DNA of 64,000 nt from Botryotinia globosa (taxonomy: Eukaryota; Ascomycota; Leotiomycetes; Helotiales; Sclerotiniaceae): the NCBI GenBank assembly GCA_014898425.1, contig RCSZ01000012.1, positions 434,001-498,000 of the forward strand, in the 5' to 3' direction. Below the pieces are notes generated by a model. That model was given only the letters and a program-made list of their open reading frames with translations. It did not search any database and was not told where the DNA came from. This document shows positions 36,947 through 49,004 of this stretch, in pieces. A program made the translations under genes and the position numbers. Numbering within the stretch: the stretch's first letter is position 1; each line of letters begins with the position of its first letter.

Positions 36947-37472
36947 GATGATGTGAATCTGGGGTGTATTTGTGTTGTGATTTCATACGCTACGACACAT
37001 AAATTTCCGTGATCGGTGAAAACTTTTGTGGTACAATGATATTGATGTTTTTCGAAGAAAGGTCTCGAGGATGATGAGCCCAGCCATATATTCAAATGGT
37101 CAAGCTAAGTGTCATGCATAGTGTATAAATGGGCTCGAGTCATCAATATGACTGTCATTGAAACCTCACCACAGTCATGATTCACTAGATGACTCGATTG
37201 GTTATAGACGGGGGTCATTTTTCATTCATGCTAATCCATCTGAATCACTGCATTTGAGCAATGAACAGTCACTAATTACATGGCAGACAGTCACCATCTG
37301 TGAATCGAGATATTTGATGTTTTCAAAAGTCACGTATTTGTTACTCTATCTGTCCAGCAGATACAATGCCCAGCATATCTACAACAATTTCATATTACAC
37401 CCGGTCATATCCAGTTCTCTCAGTACCTCCTGGAAAGGTTGGAACACCAAGGAAACTCCATTTTACGATTGG
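36947..37472. other. Spacer within the secreted-protein array
   Basis: Promoter of array member 3 and 3' region of member 4. No gene seen. Confidence 0.5.
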
Positions 37473-37922
37473 TCAGTCGTCGAAGAGAAATAAACAGTTG
37501 TATGAAGCCCAATCAGGTCCCGTATTCCATCCACAATGATCTCCACCATATTCACCATTATTATATGTGAAAACGGGCTTACCATAGCCAGTAGCGTGAG
37601 TAATGATCAAATCGCCGGGATTTTTTCCCTCCATCTTAACGGTAATTGGTCCTTTGGGATCCGACTGTTCCATAGAAGTCTTGACAATATTGCAGTCCCT
37701 GTCAACGATTTCGAGGTCTTTGGGCTGTCTCGGAAGAACCAGCGCAAAATCTATCCGATCGGCTTTAGGGTCCATATCCCAGCGCATGTATAAGCTCCAG
37801 CAGTTTACTGGAGCCGTGCAGTCAGCAGATTTAACTCGTGGCTCAAGTTGTTGAAGAGGTCCGCTTACTACGAGAGAGGTGAGAAGGGAGACGGTAAGAA
37901 GTGTAGTCGCGAGAAAATGCAT
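37473..37922 (-). CDS. Small secreted cysteine-rich protein, array member 4 (149 aa)
   Basis: Single exon. The start at 37922 (MHFLATTLLTVSLLTSL) gives a clean signal peptide; an in-frame ATG 63 bases upstream would put 21 hydrophilic residues before it and is unlikely. Framework: ADCTAPVNCWSLYMRWD, PKDLEIVDRDCNIVKTS, KGPITVKMEG, GGDHCGWNTGPDW and a terminal YNCLFLFDD, which lacks the final cysteine of its relatives. It is the closest relative of the disrupted member 5 on the other strand (MRW, PKDL, DCN, KGPI shared in order). Confidence 0.82.
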   Translation of the reverse strand: MHFLATTLLTVSLLTSLVVSGPLQQLEPRVKSADCTAPVNCWSLYMRWDMDPKADRIDFALVLPRQPKDLEIVDRDCNIVKTSMEQSDPKGPITVKMEGKNPGDLIITHATGYGKPVFTYNNGEYGGDHCGWNTGPDWASYNCLFLFDD

Positions 37923-38876
37923 GATTTTGGTATTTGACGTGGACTTTTGTTGATTTTTGGGTCTGTGCATGTCTTCAGTAACCACCCTTTATTGTTTAAC
38001 AGGCTTTACTTACCAAGCTTTGTTTCTTTGAAGATGTTTCGAAAGTTGGTTGTGCTATTGTCTAAGATGTTGAAATGTATGAGATGTTTTGTGTTTGTTC
38101 TGAGTTTTGAAATGGTCAAGCTGAGAAATCGAAACCCTTTTTGTTACCGATGTATCTTTCTAACCGAACGATTATTGGCAAGGTCTTTGAGTGTAAATTT
38201 CATTATATGATCCTTATGACGAGTAAGTGATATTTGTTACTCATCATAATCTCATAATAATTAATAAATACAGTCATCAGTGCTGACCAGAAATATTCAT
38301 ACCAGGTTTTAAATTCTCCAAATCAACATCGATTAGTGATGAATTGAGAACTGTTGCAAGAGTGTCTTGAGATCATTCGGCTCAGATCAGATGTAATATA
38401 CGTAATAAGAACAATACCAGAACTGCATACCGAATGATGATAAGATCCTGTGCCTTTGCGATTCGGCAGAGCTGGTTTTGATCCTCAACTCTGGAGCAGT
38501 GCCGATGGAGCTGTCAGTAAGTCAGAACAAGGAATCATCTTTTGTAAATAATTTGGAATCACTCTTCGACGAATCAATTCATTATGAACAAGGAGACTCA
38601 TCACAATCCTTGCGGTCATCTAGTTATACTTAATCCATCTCTCGAACAAAAGCTGATTGATATCCAACTCAACCAATCCAAAATCTTACGACCACAAAAC
38701 TGATACATCTCAAATCTTCAATAATTCTACAAGCTAACTTTCGAGTATTACTGCACACAGCATTGAAAAATAGATAGAAACTTCGGTAAGTAAGACTTAC
38801 AATAAAGAAGATAGAGTTATTGTTAATTGCTTACATAGATTACTTCCCTCAAAACCTCATTCTCAACACGACAATC
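37923..38876. other. Spacer between divergent array members 4 and 5
   Basis: About 950 bp; the two flanking copies are oriented head to head. No gene seen. Confidence 0.5.
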
Positions 38877-39643
38877 ATGCAACTCTTCACCACAACCTTT
38901 TTCGCCATCATTACCATTCTTATATCCATCGTTAATGGCATTAAAGGAAACGATAACTGCCTCGATCACAACAATTGTACCTTGTTCATGAGATGGTCGG
39001 AAGACTCACCCGGCCTCAAATCCGGCACTATGGCAATGCCCAAAGATCTCATACTCTATTTAGTATAGGTAATAGTATACTATATTGATATTATAGTTAG
39101 TATATTTAGAAAGGAGGTTATATTATTTAAAGAATATTAGTAATATATTGAAATATTAGAATTTGATATAAAATATATATTTCTATTTCTAATAAGTAGT
39201 AAAATTATATTCCTTATTTCAAAGAAAATTGAAATTCTTGATTTTTAGTTTAATTTTGATAGGAATATATTAGATTTCAGTATTTCAGTATATTATTAAT
39301 AATATTGAATATCTTTAGTAATATCGAATTCAATATCACATACATATACATTTCGAAAAAATTCGATATATATTATTAACCCAATTTTTATATGAAATAC
39401 GGGAAATAATATTGCCTATACTACACTCTATTGAAAAGATTGTAACGTCATTGAATGAAAAATGGCCCAAGCCGAAGCAAAAGGCCCAATCGAAATTAAA
39501 TCTTCTTTATCCGAACCATAACTCTCACTGGGGAGACTGCGGTTATTTTCACCCCTCTCTTCACATGCGGCAAGAAAGAAGAAGGTGGGGAGAATTCTTG
39601 CGGACAAGGCGAAAATAGCTGGATCTGTGACTTTGCATGTTAG
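38877..39643 (+). pseudogene. Secreted-protein array member 5, disrupted by a mobile element and stop codons
   Basis: Begins with an intact signal peptide (MQLFTTTFFAIITILISIVN) and NDNCLDHNNCTLFMRWSED, matching member 4, then PKDLILY. A 364-bp element is inserted at 39061. Beyond it the related trace resumes as KDCNVIE, then KGPIEIKSS, in one frame containing TGA and TAA codons, then HWGDCGYF in a second and GENSWICDFAC-stop in a third. At least two shifts and several stops are therefore present besides the insertion. Because the MRW/PKDL/DCN/KGPI order is kept, common origin with member 4 is clear. It cannot encode a full protein; a truncated secreted peptide of about 63 residues from 38877 is conceivable. 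Confidence 0.85.
39061..39424. mobile_element. Short inverted-repeat element (MITE-like) inserted in array member 5
   Basis: The 5' end TAGTATAGGTAATAGTAT and the reverse complement of the 3' end (GTAGTATAGGCAATATTAT) are inverted repeats with two mismatches and one unpaired terminal base. The element is flanked by the 8-bp direct repeat ACTCTATT (39053-39060 and 39425-39432). It is 364 bp, very AT-rich and non-coding. The 8-bp duplication fits a hAT-type transposase, but the termini differ from the elements at 4901 and 5449, so it is a separate family. Removing it with one repeat copy rejoins PKDLILY to KDCN. Confidence 0.82.
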
Positions 39644-40906
39644 GGGGTGGATTAAAGTGTCCTGATGAACTGATCCTGTCGATTATTCGACAGGGGAGAA
39701 GAATGTAACTGGGTTGGGCGGGGTTTGCAGCGAAATGGGAGAGGGAAGATTTCTATTTATGACGAATACTAATACCTGACTCTTTGTATCATGGAATAGC
39801 ACATGCGAGACTTTAGAAACCAATAATTGAAAAAACAACTCATGACTTGCGGAACGGGTCTCCAAAATCTTTCTTAGAAGGCGTGATGTGATGTGATACC
39901 TGACTAGAGGAAAAGTTCTTCACCATCTTTGTAAATTCCTTCTGGCCTAGTTAATGAATAAATCAACACCATTATATATACTCTCAGCTTGCGACGAACA
40001 CGATAAACCGGGAGAAGATTCTCCTTTCACCATACCAAAATAAATAAACTCGCGCAGTAGCACCGATACTAAACCCACCCCTCACACCAACAATCACTCC
40101 AACCGAAGCTACAGTAAACGCACCCAACCCCTCCAAACCCATCACAAAATATCCGCATCCTCAAAGTCCCATCAACCACCCCCTCGTACATAATTTCCCA
40201 TAAATGAAACCTAGTTACGACTGCAACATCACGTGTCTCAAGCGTACACAAACACGGATACCTCACACCAAAATCGCGCCGATAGGAGAATTTTCACGTA
40301 GCCACTTTTTTGAAATTTCCGATTCTTGTGGTTTGGGAATAGATAAGAGTGAAGAAGGGAGAGAGATTAGGTTGTTCCATGCGTAAGTGAAGTCGTGCAT
40401 CGGAAACCTGTATTGGTATTGTCAAATGCCGCTGAGCTTACACTTGACATGGGGGATATAATGCAGATGTGTTGATGTTGCATCTTTCATTTCGTTAGGA
40501 GAGAAACTCGGTGGACTTTTATGTACATCGAATATATATACGCATTTCGAGAACACGTCTTGTGATTGTATTACTTACGTGCTACATTGAGTCGTGTAAG
40601 TATTCATAAACTGCTGGATAACATACAGAACTTAGAGAAAAAAAGGAAAGAAGAAACAAAAAGAATTAATTATACATGACCTAGTCCTTAGCTTTATATA
40701 TGAACTTTATATTGCATATCAATAGAAACCAAACAAACTTGGATCGTGAATATTCTAAGAACGTAATCCTGGTATCGAAATCAGTTAACAGAAAGCCACA
40801 AAACTCCATATAGCCATTATTCTCTCCAGTGCTGTCATCAGATATTGTTGATATCGTTGTATGGCAGGTCTCATTGATGTGTGTAGACATGGTATTGAGA
40901 CTAATC
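39644..40906. other. Intergenic region, no gene supported
   Basis: About 1.3 kb between the array and the transporter gene. AC-rich stretch near 40070-40200. No reading frame with family features. Confidence 0.5.
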
Positions 40907-41951
40907 CTACGCCATTTGTTCCTTTGACTTTTCTCGCTCACTGGCCCCTTTAATCAAAGTACTAAGATCGCCCACTGGGATTTGGAACGGGAAGTCCAGA
41001 GCCGCCAGCATGATAGCAAAAAAGATCCACCAGCCCGCCAGTGATGTTACGAAAAGAGTCGCACCGGCCGCAATCTGCATTCTGTTTGCTAAGGCCAATT
41101 GACTCGCATCGTTATTGCCAATACCATTTGCTGTGTGCCAGTACACGGAGGTCAAAAGTGAAAAGGCAACAACCAATGTAAAAAATATTATAACAAAGAC
41201 GACATTTGTGCGCAGAGAACAGACCAGGTATATGAGACACAAGACCGCCATGAAAACAAGAAAGAATCCGAAAGAAGCGTTGAATCCAACTGTTCTCAGG
41301 CCGTCGACAGGAGTACCGCCCGGAGGAGCGTAGAGCCCATATGCGTAGTAGAAAGGTTGAAGTGTGGAGGCGAACGTAAGCCAGAAAGCACCAAATGAGA
41401 TAAATACCACAAAAGGGAAAGTGTTGCCTAGGATGAATTCGAGAAAACCGCCGACAATCATGAGGAGTCCTCCAAAGAAGAAATAGGAGCCACTAAAGAC
41501 TTGTTAGTGAATATAGATACACATTGAATGAGATATCAAGACACGTACATTCCAGCCGCACCGTTGTTACCCGCCCCACGCCAGCCCATAAGATCGCACG
41601 ATAATGGTGATAAGGTAATTAGAAACCCAACTATCGCTCTACATACTCAGTTAGCGTGAAGAGATCTCAAGACTGTCAAGCTTCAACCTACACCGGAGTA
41701 GGGTTTCCAAAAGTTTTCCTCAGATCACCTTTGACGGAGTTTTGGGGAGAGAGATATATTTTCTCAAACAATTCCGGGCTGATACTGATGCTACCAGCGG
41801 TCTTGATTCTTTTTAGTGCATCTTCCGAACCAATTGACATGTCATTCATCTCATATGAATTGCTGCTATCGCCGTGATGATTGCTATTATGCGAGAAATC
41901 CTTTTCCTGTGGGACACCACTTGAGTTTGCCTGAGCCTTCTCCGTCGCCAT
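40907..41951 (-). CDS. GPR1/FUN34/YaaH (ATO) family acetate/ammonia transporter
   Basis: Plasma-membrane transporter family for acetate (and related monocarboxylates or ammonia) in fungi such as ADY2/AcpA. Exons 41951-41692, 41638-41549 and 41492-40907 give 311 residues, in the usual range. The hydrophilic N-terminus (about 80 residues) ends at GNPTPVAIVGF, the family's NPxP signature before the first span. LSPLSCDLMGWRGAG, then SYFFFGGLLMIVGGFLEFIL, FPFVVFISFGAFWLTFAS and four further spans follow; six spans in all. It ends in a charged tail (GASEREKSKEQMA). Both introns keep phase. Whether it carries acetate, ammonia or another solute cannot be told. Confidence 0.92.
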
Positions 41952-44329
41952 TTTAGATGCAATTCAAAACAACAGCGATACCTGATAGATTAGAAGCTAG
42001 TGAAAGTTCATTGATATAGGAAAGACAATGAGACGGTATAGAAACATATTGCAAACGTGGGAAGCCGGGGCATTATGTACGTATTCTGACATGCACTAAG
42101 TTTTCCCACAGTATTTGAGAATTTCGCCCTCGGTTCCTCAGATCCTAAAGAACAGTGCACAAGAAGAGCTCAAACTGTAGAGCACTTACGGAGTTTTGGA
42201 TAAGCTATCTAGGACTAGCTTAGTGAGTGAACACCAAGCCCTTGGGTTTATTGAGTGGAAGGCAAGTCTGGAATAGATGTTTTGAGCTAGAATATAGCTA
42301 GTATGGGAACATCTAACACACAAGTGCTGAGATCCATATTGGTATAGCAACTTGCTTCTACCACGCATCCGAACAAGGACACATTCGTCCAGATTGTATC
42401 AAACATCTGATTGCCACTCAATCCGTCCATGTTAACCGCGGGCTTTTCATTATCCTTTGGTGATTAACTAGATAATGAGATAATCATGAGAGAGTTGTGC
42501 TGCCTTTTACAATCCTTGTTTTACAAAGGGAAGTATGGCATGTGCGAATCGTCTCACTTCTGTTGATATGGTGGATTAAAACGTGGTACGATTTGTTTTC
42601 CAGTCAAGTTTAAGCATAGCTGGAGAACACATGGACTTATGCCTTTGATACGATAAGTCAAAAGTCGGGGAAAAATCTCGGACTTTAACCTAGCTTCTGA
42701 GTCACCAGGGAGAGTAGGCGATTAACCATTTGTTCTCAAGGAAAGCGAATCAGGGCACAGTGCACACAGCTGCAGGGGATATTACCACATATCAATTATG
42801 TCGGAAATTGGATCATCAAGCTGACAGAAATCGATACAAAGTTCCTCAATGTTTCCTCAAGACTCGTGTTCTTGCCGAAGGAATACTTCACGAGAGTTCT
42901 CATCATTATTTCCAGAGAAGTGCTGTCTTCATTTGTTCATGTATCCGCAAGTCTTGTCATTGGTCAAACATCCCAATATTTTACTCGAAATATCGAGTAA
43001 TGTGGCATGGAGTGTCTTCACATCAGGTTTCTCTCTTGCTCGCATCAAAGCCCGAACTTTCTCCTTTTTTTCAAGGTGAAAAATTCATTCGATGCCACAA
43101 AATTTCCGAAAGCACAGAATCAACAATGCACGCACACAGCTCGGAGTTGGGACACTTCCCACGAGCTGACAGCGGCAATCGGACAGTTTGATACGTAGTT
43201 TAAACTAGGAAATATCGCTCGCCGCTCCAATTCTTTACATGAGGGGGACGAAACTTGGCCTGGACAGTCTGCTTATAGCATAGATCCAGTACACTATTCC
43301 TACTTGTAAAATAGAAACGACAAGCTACCGCCTCCATCAATTCAGTCGATTGTACCACGTCTTCATAACAGGAAAGACAATCGAACATACAAAACATCCA
43401 GACAACTTTTGGAAACTATGTAGTATACGTACGACAAGTGGCAAGGCTTGTCATACGTGAGCTGTGCTGTGTACTCCAACATGACCTAAATTGCCATATA
43501 CTTTATCTCCCCAAATTTCACAATGGGTTTCCAATCCATCATTCGAGACCTCTGACGAAATTGCCCCTTGACTCGATCTAGTACGATATGACAGATGATA
43601 AGAAAGGTATGATTCGGCTTAAGAGTTATTGAATATCCGTCTGGCTTTTCGGAAAGTTGCAGTTTTTCTAGCATGTCTAGTATTAAAGTTTGATGCGCGT
43701 GTTGATCAATTCAGGTGCCGCTTTGACAACGCGTTGTTCCATCTATCAGCGAGTCCCGTGATCAGAATAAACCAGAGGCTTCTTTCGTATTGTACTGTGA
43801 ATCATCATTCAATGTTCTCTTTAGAAACATTTCTTCAAAGTTGATGGTTTGACGCACAAGATAAAATAAAGAGCGACGCTGTACTGTAAGAGTTTGTCAC
43901 GTGGACGATCATCAATTTATCAACCATACCACATGGGTACAATAATCCCTGACCCGACAACAGATCTTCATTCGAATAAATATGAGTATCCAAGAATTCC
44001 TCCTCAGGCCCATGTCTAAAGTCTAGAATCATATAAACTATATAATCTGCTCGCAGAGTATTGGAATTGGCCAGCACATTAAGGAATCTAAATAGTGGTG
44101 TCAACAGCAAGCTGAAGATGTTTTCGTGCTATGTTGTAGAATTTCGATCTAGTAAAGCCTAACGAGAAGTTTAACTTTGATCTATTCTGAAAGCTTGACC
44201 TGTATATACGAATCAACCGCGAAAAACAGAGACAGTCAATCACTCGGCCGCTTCCCTAGTACTCTGCCGTCCCAACAGTTGAGATGATTACACCATTCTC
44301 AATCAAGACTACCTGATGGGTCTAACAGT
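41952..44329. other. Long intergenic region, no gene supported
   Basis: About 2.4 kb between the transporter and P450-1. Composition is ordinary and no simple repeats stand out. Reading frames up to 153 codons (42730-43191) have no signal peptide, domain or splice support. Confidence 0.45.
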
Positions 44330-46273
44330 TTAAAAACCATCCCCATTACTCTCATCCACGCTTCTCAATCTAAACTCCACCATAGGACCTTCATGCCAAC
44401 TCACAAATCTGTCCCAAGTCTGGAACTCTTGCTTCCTCTCCCTGCCCCAGCCCATCCCCTTCTTACCCTCCCCAAGTCCTACTCCCTCCTGGTCACTCAA
44501 TCTCATATCAAATTCCCAGATCAATCGTGCCAAAACCACTCTCATCTCCTGATAGGCTAGATATTTACCTATGCAGCTTGTTCTCCCAGTGCCAAATGGG
44601 GTGAATGCTTTTGGTTCAAAGACTTTGGAGTCTCGGGCATTTCCTTTCGATGACTCATTTTCATCCTCTCCATCAAGCCAACGCTCTGGCCTATAAACGA
44701 ACGGATCTTCGAAATACCTTTCCTCGTGATGAATACTGTAGGCGGAGACCCCAACTGTAACTCCAGCTGGAATGGCGCAACCATCAATCACAGCTCCACC
44801 TTTCATTACCTCCCTTGGTATATTGGCCCCAACACCGGGTGAAAGTCGCATGGCCTCGTCAATACACGCCGTAAGAAATCTGTAGTCATTCAACTTTCCC
44901 CCAACTTTGATTTCACTGACCTTATCCCATATCTCTCTAATTTCCCTTTTCAAACGTTCATAGACGAGTGGGTAGTGAAGAAGATAAAAGATGGTTGTCG
45001 TTAGCCCTGATGCAGTGGTATCCATGCCGGCTATTATTAAGAGACCGGCTTCAGAGATCAATTGATCTTGAGTATAGCTCTGTCCATCTTTCTGATCCTG
45101 TGTAGCAAGAATGGCAGAGAAAATATCTTTGTTGGGTAAATCATCTCTGTGCTTTATCCGCCAATCTGTCTGAGATTTGCTGAGAGCAAAAAACTTCTGA
45201 GCACCATCCATGAAAGATGGTGGGATCAATTTGAATAGGCCGAGTTTTTCAATTGTACGCATATGCCCTAGCTATTGTTCGCCAAGTTGTCAGTATTTGT
45301 CTGATTTCGGTAGCCATAGGGTTAGTTTACCGTGTTCATAGCAAGAGCCGAACTAGATATGAGGCCAACCATATGCCGATTTTCCTCATCGTTTAACATA
45401 CCCCAATTACGACTGAATGTTACGTCGCCCATTATGTCTGCTTGTAGATATGTCAAAGCTTTTGAAATATCGTGAGCGTGTGTCCACTCGCCCACCGACA
45501 CCTTCCCATCTTTGCCTTCTCGAAGATACTCGGAGAAGCGTTGTGTGTTTTGATAGATAAGATTCTGTAGCTCTTGCACCGATTGCGGATTCAGAGCTTT
45601 AACCATAATACGTCTCTTGAGTGCGTGAATCTTCTTGTCGATAGTGGTGAGGACAGATGGAACTTTGAAAAAGTAGTGATATATTGTGTAAAAGTCGGAC
45701 TTCTGTGTGTTGGAGACAGAGCTATATATATCTTGAAGAGCGGTGGTGCTATTGAAAGATACCCGATTCGGTCCAATTCGTACAATCGGTCCTGGGAATT
45801 TCATTAATGGTTAGTTTCAGGTTTTCCAGCAGTACGGGACTAGATGCGAGTTTTCAGGATCTGAAAATGATTCAGGCAATAACCTTATTGTATGTAGTCC
45901 AGTCCGTATCACTGAAAGTGGTGTGTTGCTTACCATAGATTTGATGGAGTCTGTATTCATTCAAATGACGGTCGCCCTTGAGACAGTGATGAACATTGTA
46001 CCAGTCGGTAACGGAAGCCAACATCGGACCAGGATATGCCGCTAAAGGGTGAAAATAGAGGCGATAGAGGACAAACCAATGGAGCACCAGCAATAACAAC
46101 CACAACGGAGCATGTGGTCCGAAGTCGTCGAGATCACCCTCTTTCATAAGCTTTGAGAGACCTCTCAACATCCTATAGCCCACCACACATGTCGTCGGTC
46201 CGAGCACGAATATTCCACGCAATTTCTGGGTTTTACGATCCGCATGAATCCCCAACGTTTTACTACTCTCCAT
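44330..46273 (-). CDS. Cytochrome P450 monooxygenase (P450-1)
   Basis: Membrane-anchored haem monooxygenase; the substrate is unknown. Exons 46273-45934, 45791-45331 and 45271-44330 give 580 residues. The N-terminus holds a membrane segment ([18 protein letters not shown]) followed by HPLAAYPGP, the proline-rich hinge. Then [15 protein letters not shown], the I-helix AGMDTTASG, the ExxR motif EAMRLSP, the PERF-like YRPERWLDG and the haem loop [11 protein letters not shown] with the cysteine ligand. A Gly/Glu-rich insertion ([15 protein letters not shown]) lies near the C-terminus. All introns keep frame. It resembles secondary-metabolism P450s, but the subfamily cannot be named. Confidence 0.93.
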
Positions 46274-48906
46274 TGTGAGATTGTCTTTCGAACGGTCAGA
46301 AAGCTTGACAGGATCAATTGAATTCGGAAAACTATCTCGATTGAATATACAGAATAGATTTGAGGGTTGAAAAGGTAAAAGCGAAGTCAGATTAAATACC
46401 CCGCACTCGTCCTACTGCGAAAATCTTCAGAAATGGAAGGTGTGATTACATTTTACTACATGCGTCGAAATGCAACATCAGACTCTCAACCAGATGCAGT
46501 TATTGGATGTAATTGTAGCACGGAAGCGTTGCTTGACCATCGCGTATTTTATAGGTACATGAACCAATTGAAAACACCCCAAATCAAAACGACACGTGAC
46601 TTCACACAAGGATTCAAACTCGTGATTGAGTACCACCTCAGCAACTTCTGTCCATACGGAGTAGATTGTTCATCTTATAATGGCGTCAATAACCCTATAA
46701 CTCTTGGAGAAAATATAGTTACTGGAATATCTTGATGTAGAATGTTGAGCAATGACTGATACCAAGTATTCTTCTGCACCCAGACAAGAATAAGACCAAA
46801 CGAAAGAGTATGATATAATGACAACAATCTCGATGTAATTCTCTTGCGGCATGTAATTTTCGCTTGAGCAGCTTCACAAACAAACTCGATCCCAACCTAT
46901 AACAGCCATTAGCCATTTGCCGCCTCCATGCTACAAGCGATGCACATAATCGACCAACACTATACATCCATCTAGCTCCATGTCTGTTGTATCTTATCCT
47001 TGAAGATGATAAAGCGTTAACGCGCCCAGCATTACTATTCATAGTATTGTTCACACGGACTACTCCTTCAATCGCAAAAATTTAAACAGATATCCTGTCA
47101 ACGATATAAAAGTCTAATGTGGCCATATTAGACCGGGATATCTGACACCCTAGTAGATGACCTAGAGCCAATATGCTTCTCGGGGGTTGTTTATGAATGC
47201 ATCATACTTCACTAGAAGCTATCAAACTGCAGTAGATACCATTTCAGACATCCCACACATTGGACAGATACGCCTATTGGAAAAAGCAAATACCATCCAT
47301 CCAGTTCATACTCAAGAACACATGGATCATTTCATTAACGTGTACATGTCATGTTTAATTGATTTTCTGTAGACTTATGCTCTCCAGCTAGTCTCATCCA
47401 CGGCTTTAGGAGTTAAAGTAATGGCATCAATAATTTTTTAGCGTAATGCTCTTGCTGCATCCATTAGGAAAAAGAGGTGAAATCGTCACCGGTCACTTCA
47501 CTCCATGGCTGATCCTCCCACAAGACACAAGAATGCAAGAGTAGGGATACATTGCTATTTGAACCACTCCACCCTGGAAGACAAGACCATCTTTATCTAT
47601 TCTAGACCGATCTGGGGTTTCTTTCCTGGAGTGGGGGCCAGAATTCAGGATCGAATTGCTGGACTCCACATATCAAAGTCGCGTATTTGGCGAATGCGAA
47701 ATTGTGTTGGGAGCTGTCTTGCCACGATGAACATGTACATCACCTTGGAAACATGTCGATCAAGACGTGGAAGTCTTAACGCAATCCTTTTGGACGACCC
47801 CTTGATGAGACACAGGAGAGAAGACGCTGGGCTCTATGCTCGTACAGACTGCAGTTTCTAAACGAAAACTAGATCTATTTTATTTAGTAGATCCCCATGC
47901 TTTAGGTAAGATTAGAAGTATCAAATAAATTTCGTCGTAAACTGGGTTTGAATGTAATCTTACCATATGGATACAATGGTGCAAACTTAGTCGGGTATCA
48001 AATGTCTTGCGTCGCTAGACAGCCTCGATCTTGAATTCCTAGTATGTAGAAATCATTGAAAGGAAGGAAAGAAAGAAAGAAATGTTGTCTGCCTTGTACT
48101 GAGCCGGAAGGAGCTGCATAAATTGATACGAAGAGTGGAAACTAGGCGCCAGGCTTGAGAAAGTGATGATCATACTCCCAAAGTCCCATGCGCCAATGCA
48201 CAAGATCTCGCGCGAACAGTCCCAAAGGAAGTCGCGCAGCATTTGGGAAGTGGGTGTGTTGAAAATATGTTGGATTTAATCCGCAGAACAAAGATGAGAG
48301 AAAAGATAGATTACGCGTTTGATCTTCATGAAAGATGTCGACGCTCGCATCTCATCATTTCGCAAGGCGGGCCTGAAAGAGGATGAGTTGAGAACCGTTT
48401 GCAGGATGCCATGGCCACACCGTCTATGACATACATGGTGAGCAGCTACACGGGCATAGTATATGACTTGTCTTTATCTGTGAGCTTCTATTCGTTGAGA
48501 ATTGCTTGAGATCTTTGATATATATCCCACTCTTCTAGAGATGATGATTATTTCAAGAAAAAACAAAAAAAAGACAACTTGCAAGGCCATGTGGAATAGA
48601 AGTGAAAATAGAATTCCACATATGGACTATTTCACCGGGAAAGTTACCCGTAGCAAAAGTGTCTAGTGCTGACATGCCATCCTGCTGTTCAGTTCCAATT
48701 GACAAACTCAGGTCCGTTTGTTCTGATACATGTGCAGATCGGAAGTACTTCATTTGGATATCCATGGATCCCACTTATCATGATTTGATGCCTCAGATAA
48801 AAGGAGTAACCTTATCACCTAAAAGATGGTAACATTCGAGATTATTAAGAAGGGAAAGAGATAATGAGAAGGAAAAATATCATGTTAAACTAACAAATCT
48901 CCAAAA
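46274..48906. other. Long intergenic region, no gene supported
   Basis: About 2.6 kb upstream of P450-1. Plus-strand frames at 46433-46735 and 47505-47861 have no recognisable features. Nothing else seen. Confidence 0.45.
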
Positions 48907-49004
48907 CGACACCTGAGTGATTCGAACACTCGCTCCCGAAGGAAATGCCTGACTCTGATCTATTCAATAGCAGGGCATCGCGTTAACCACTCCGCCAAAG
49001 TGCC
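48907..49004 (-). tRNA. tRNA-Ser (anticodon GCT), with intron
   Basis: 98 nt on the minus strand. Acceptor GGCACTT pairs with AGGTGTC, with discriminator G. The D arm is GCGG-AGTGGTTAA-CGC. The anticodon stem ATGCC/GGCAT encloses the loop CTGCTA...A with anticodon GCT. A long variable arm (TTCC-TTC-GGGA) marks a class II tRNA, and the T arm is GAGTG-TTCGAAT-CACTC. The anticodon stem only closes if 17 nt (TTGAATAGATCAGAGTC) one base 3' of the anticodon are removed, the standard position for nuclear tRNA introns. It decodes AGC/AGT serine codons. Confidence 0.93.

Noticed and set aside
37923..37985. Upstream in-frame start for secreted array member 4
   Set aside because: It would place 21 hydrophilic residues before a clear signal peptide; the internal methionine fits the other members.
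42730..43191. 153-codon plus-strand frame downstream of the acetate-transporter family gene
   Set aside because: Cys/His/Ser content looks interesting, but no spacing fits a zinc finger and there is no start context or homology I recognise.
46433..47861. Plus-strand frames of 100-118 codons between P450-1 and the tRNA
   Set aside because: No domain, signal peptide or plausible splicing; consistent with chance frames in ordinary-composition DNA.
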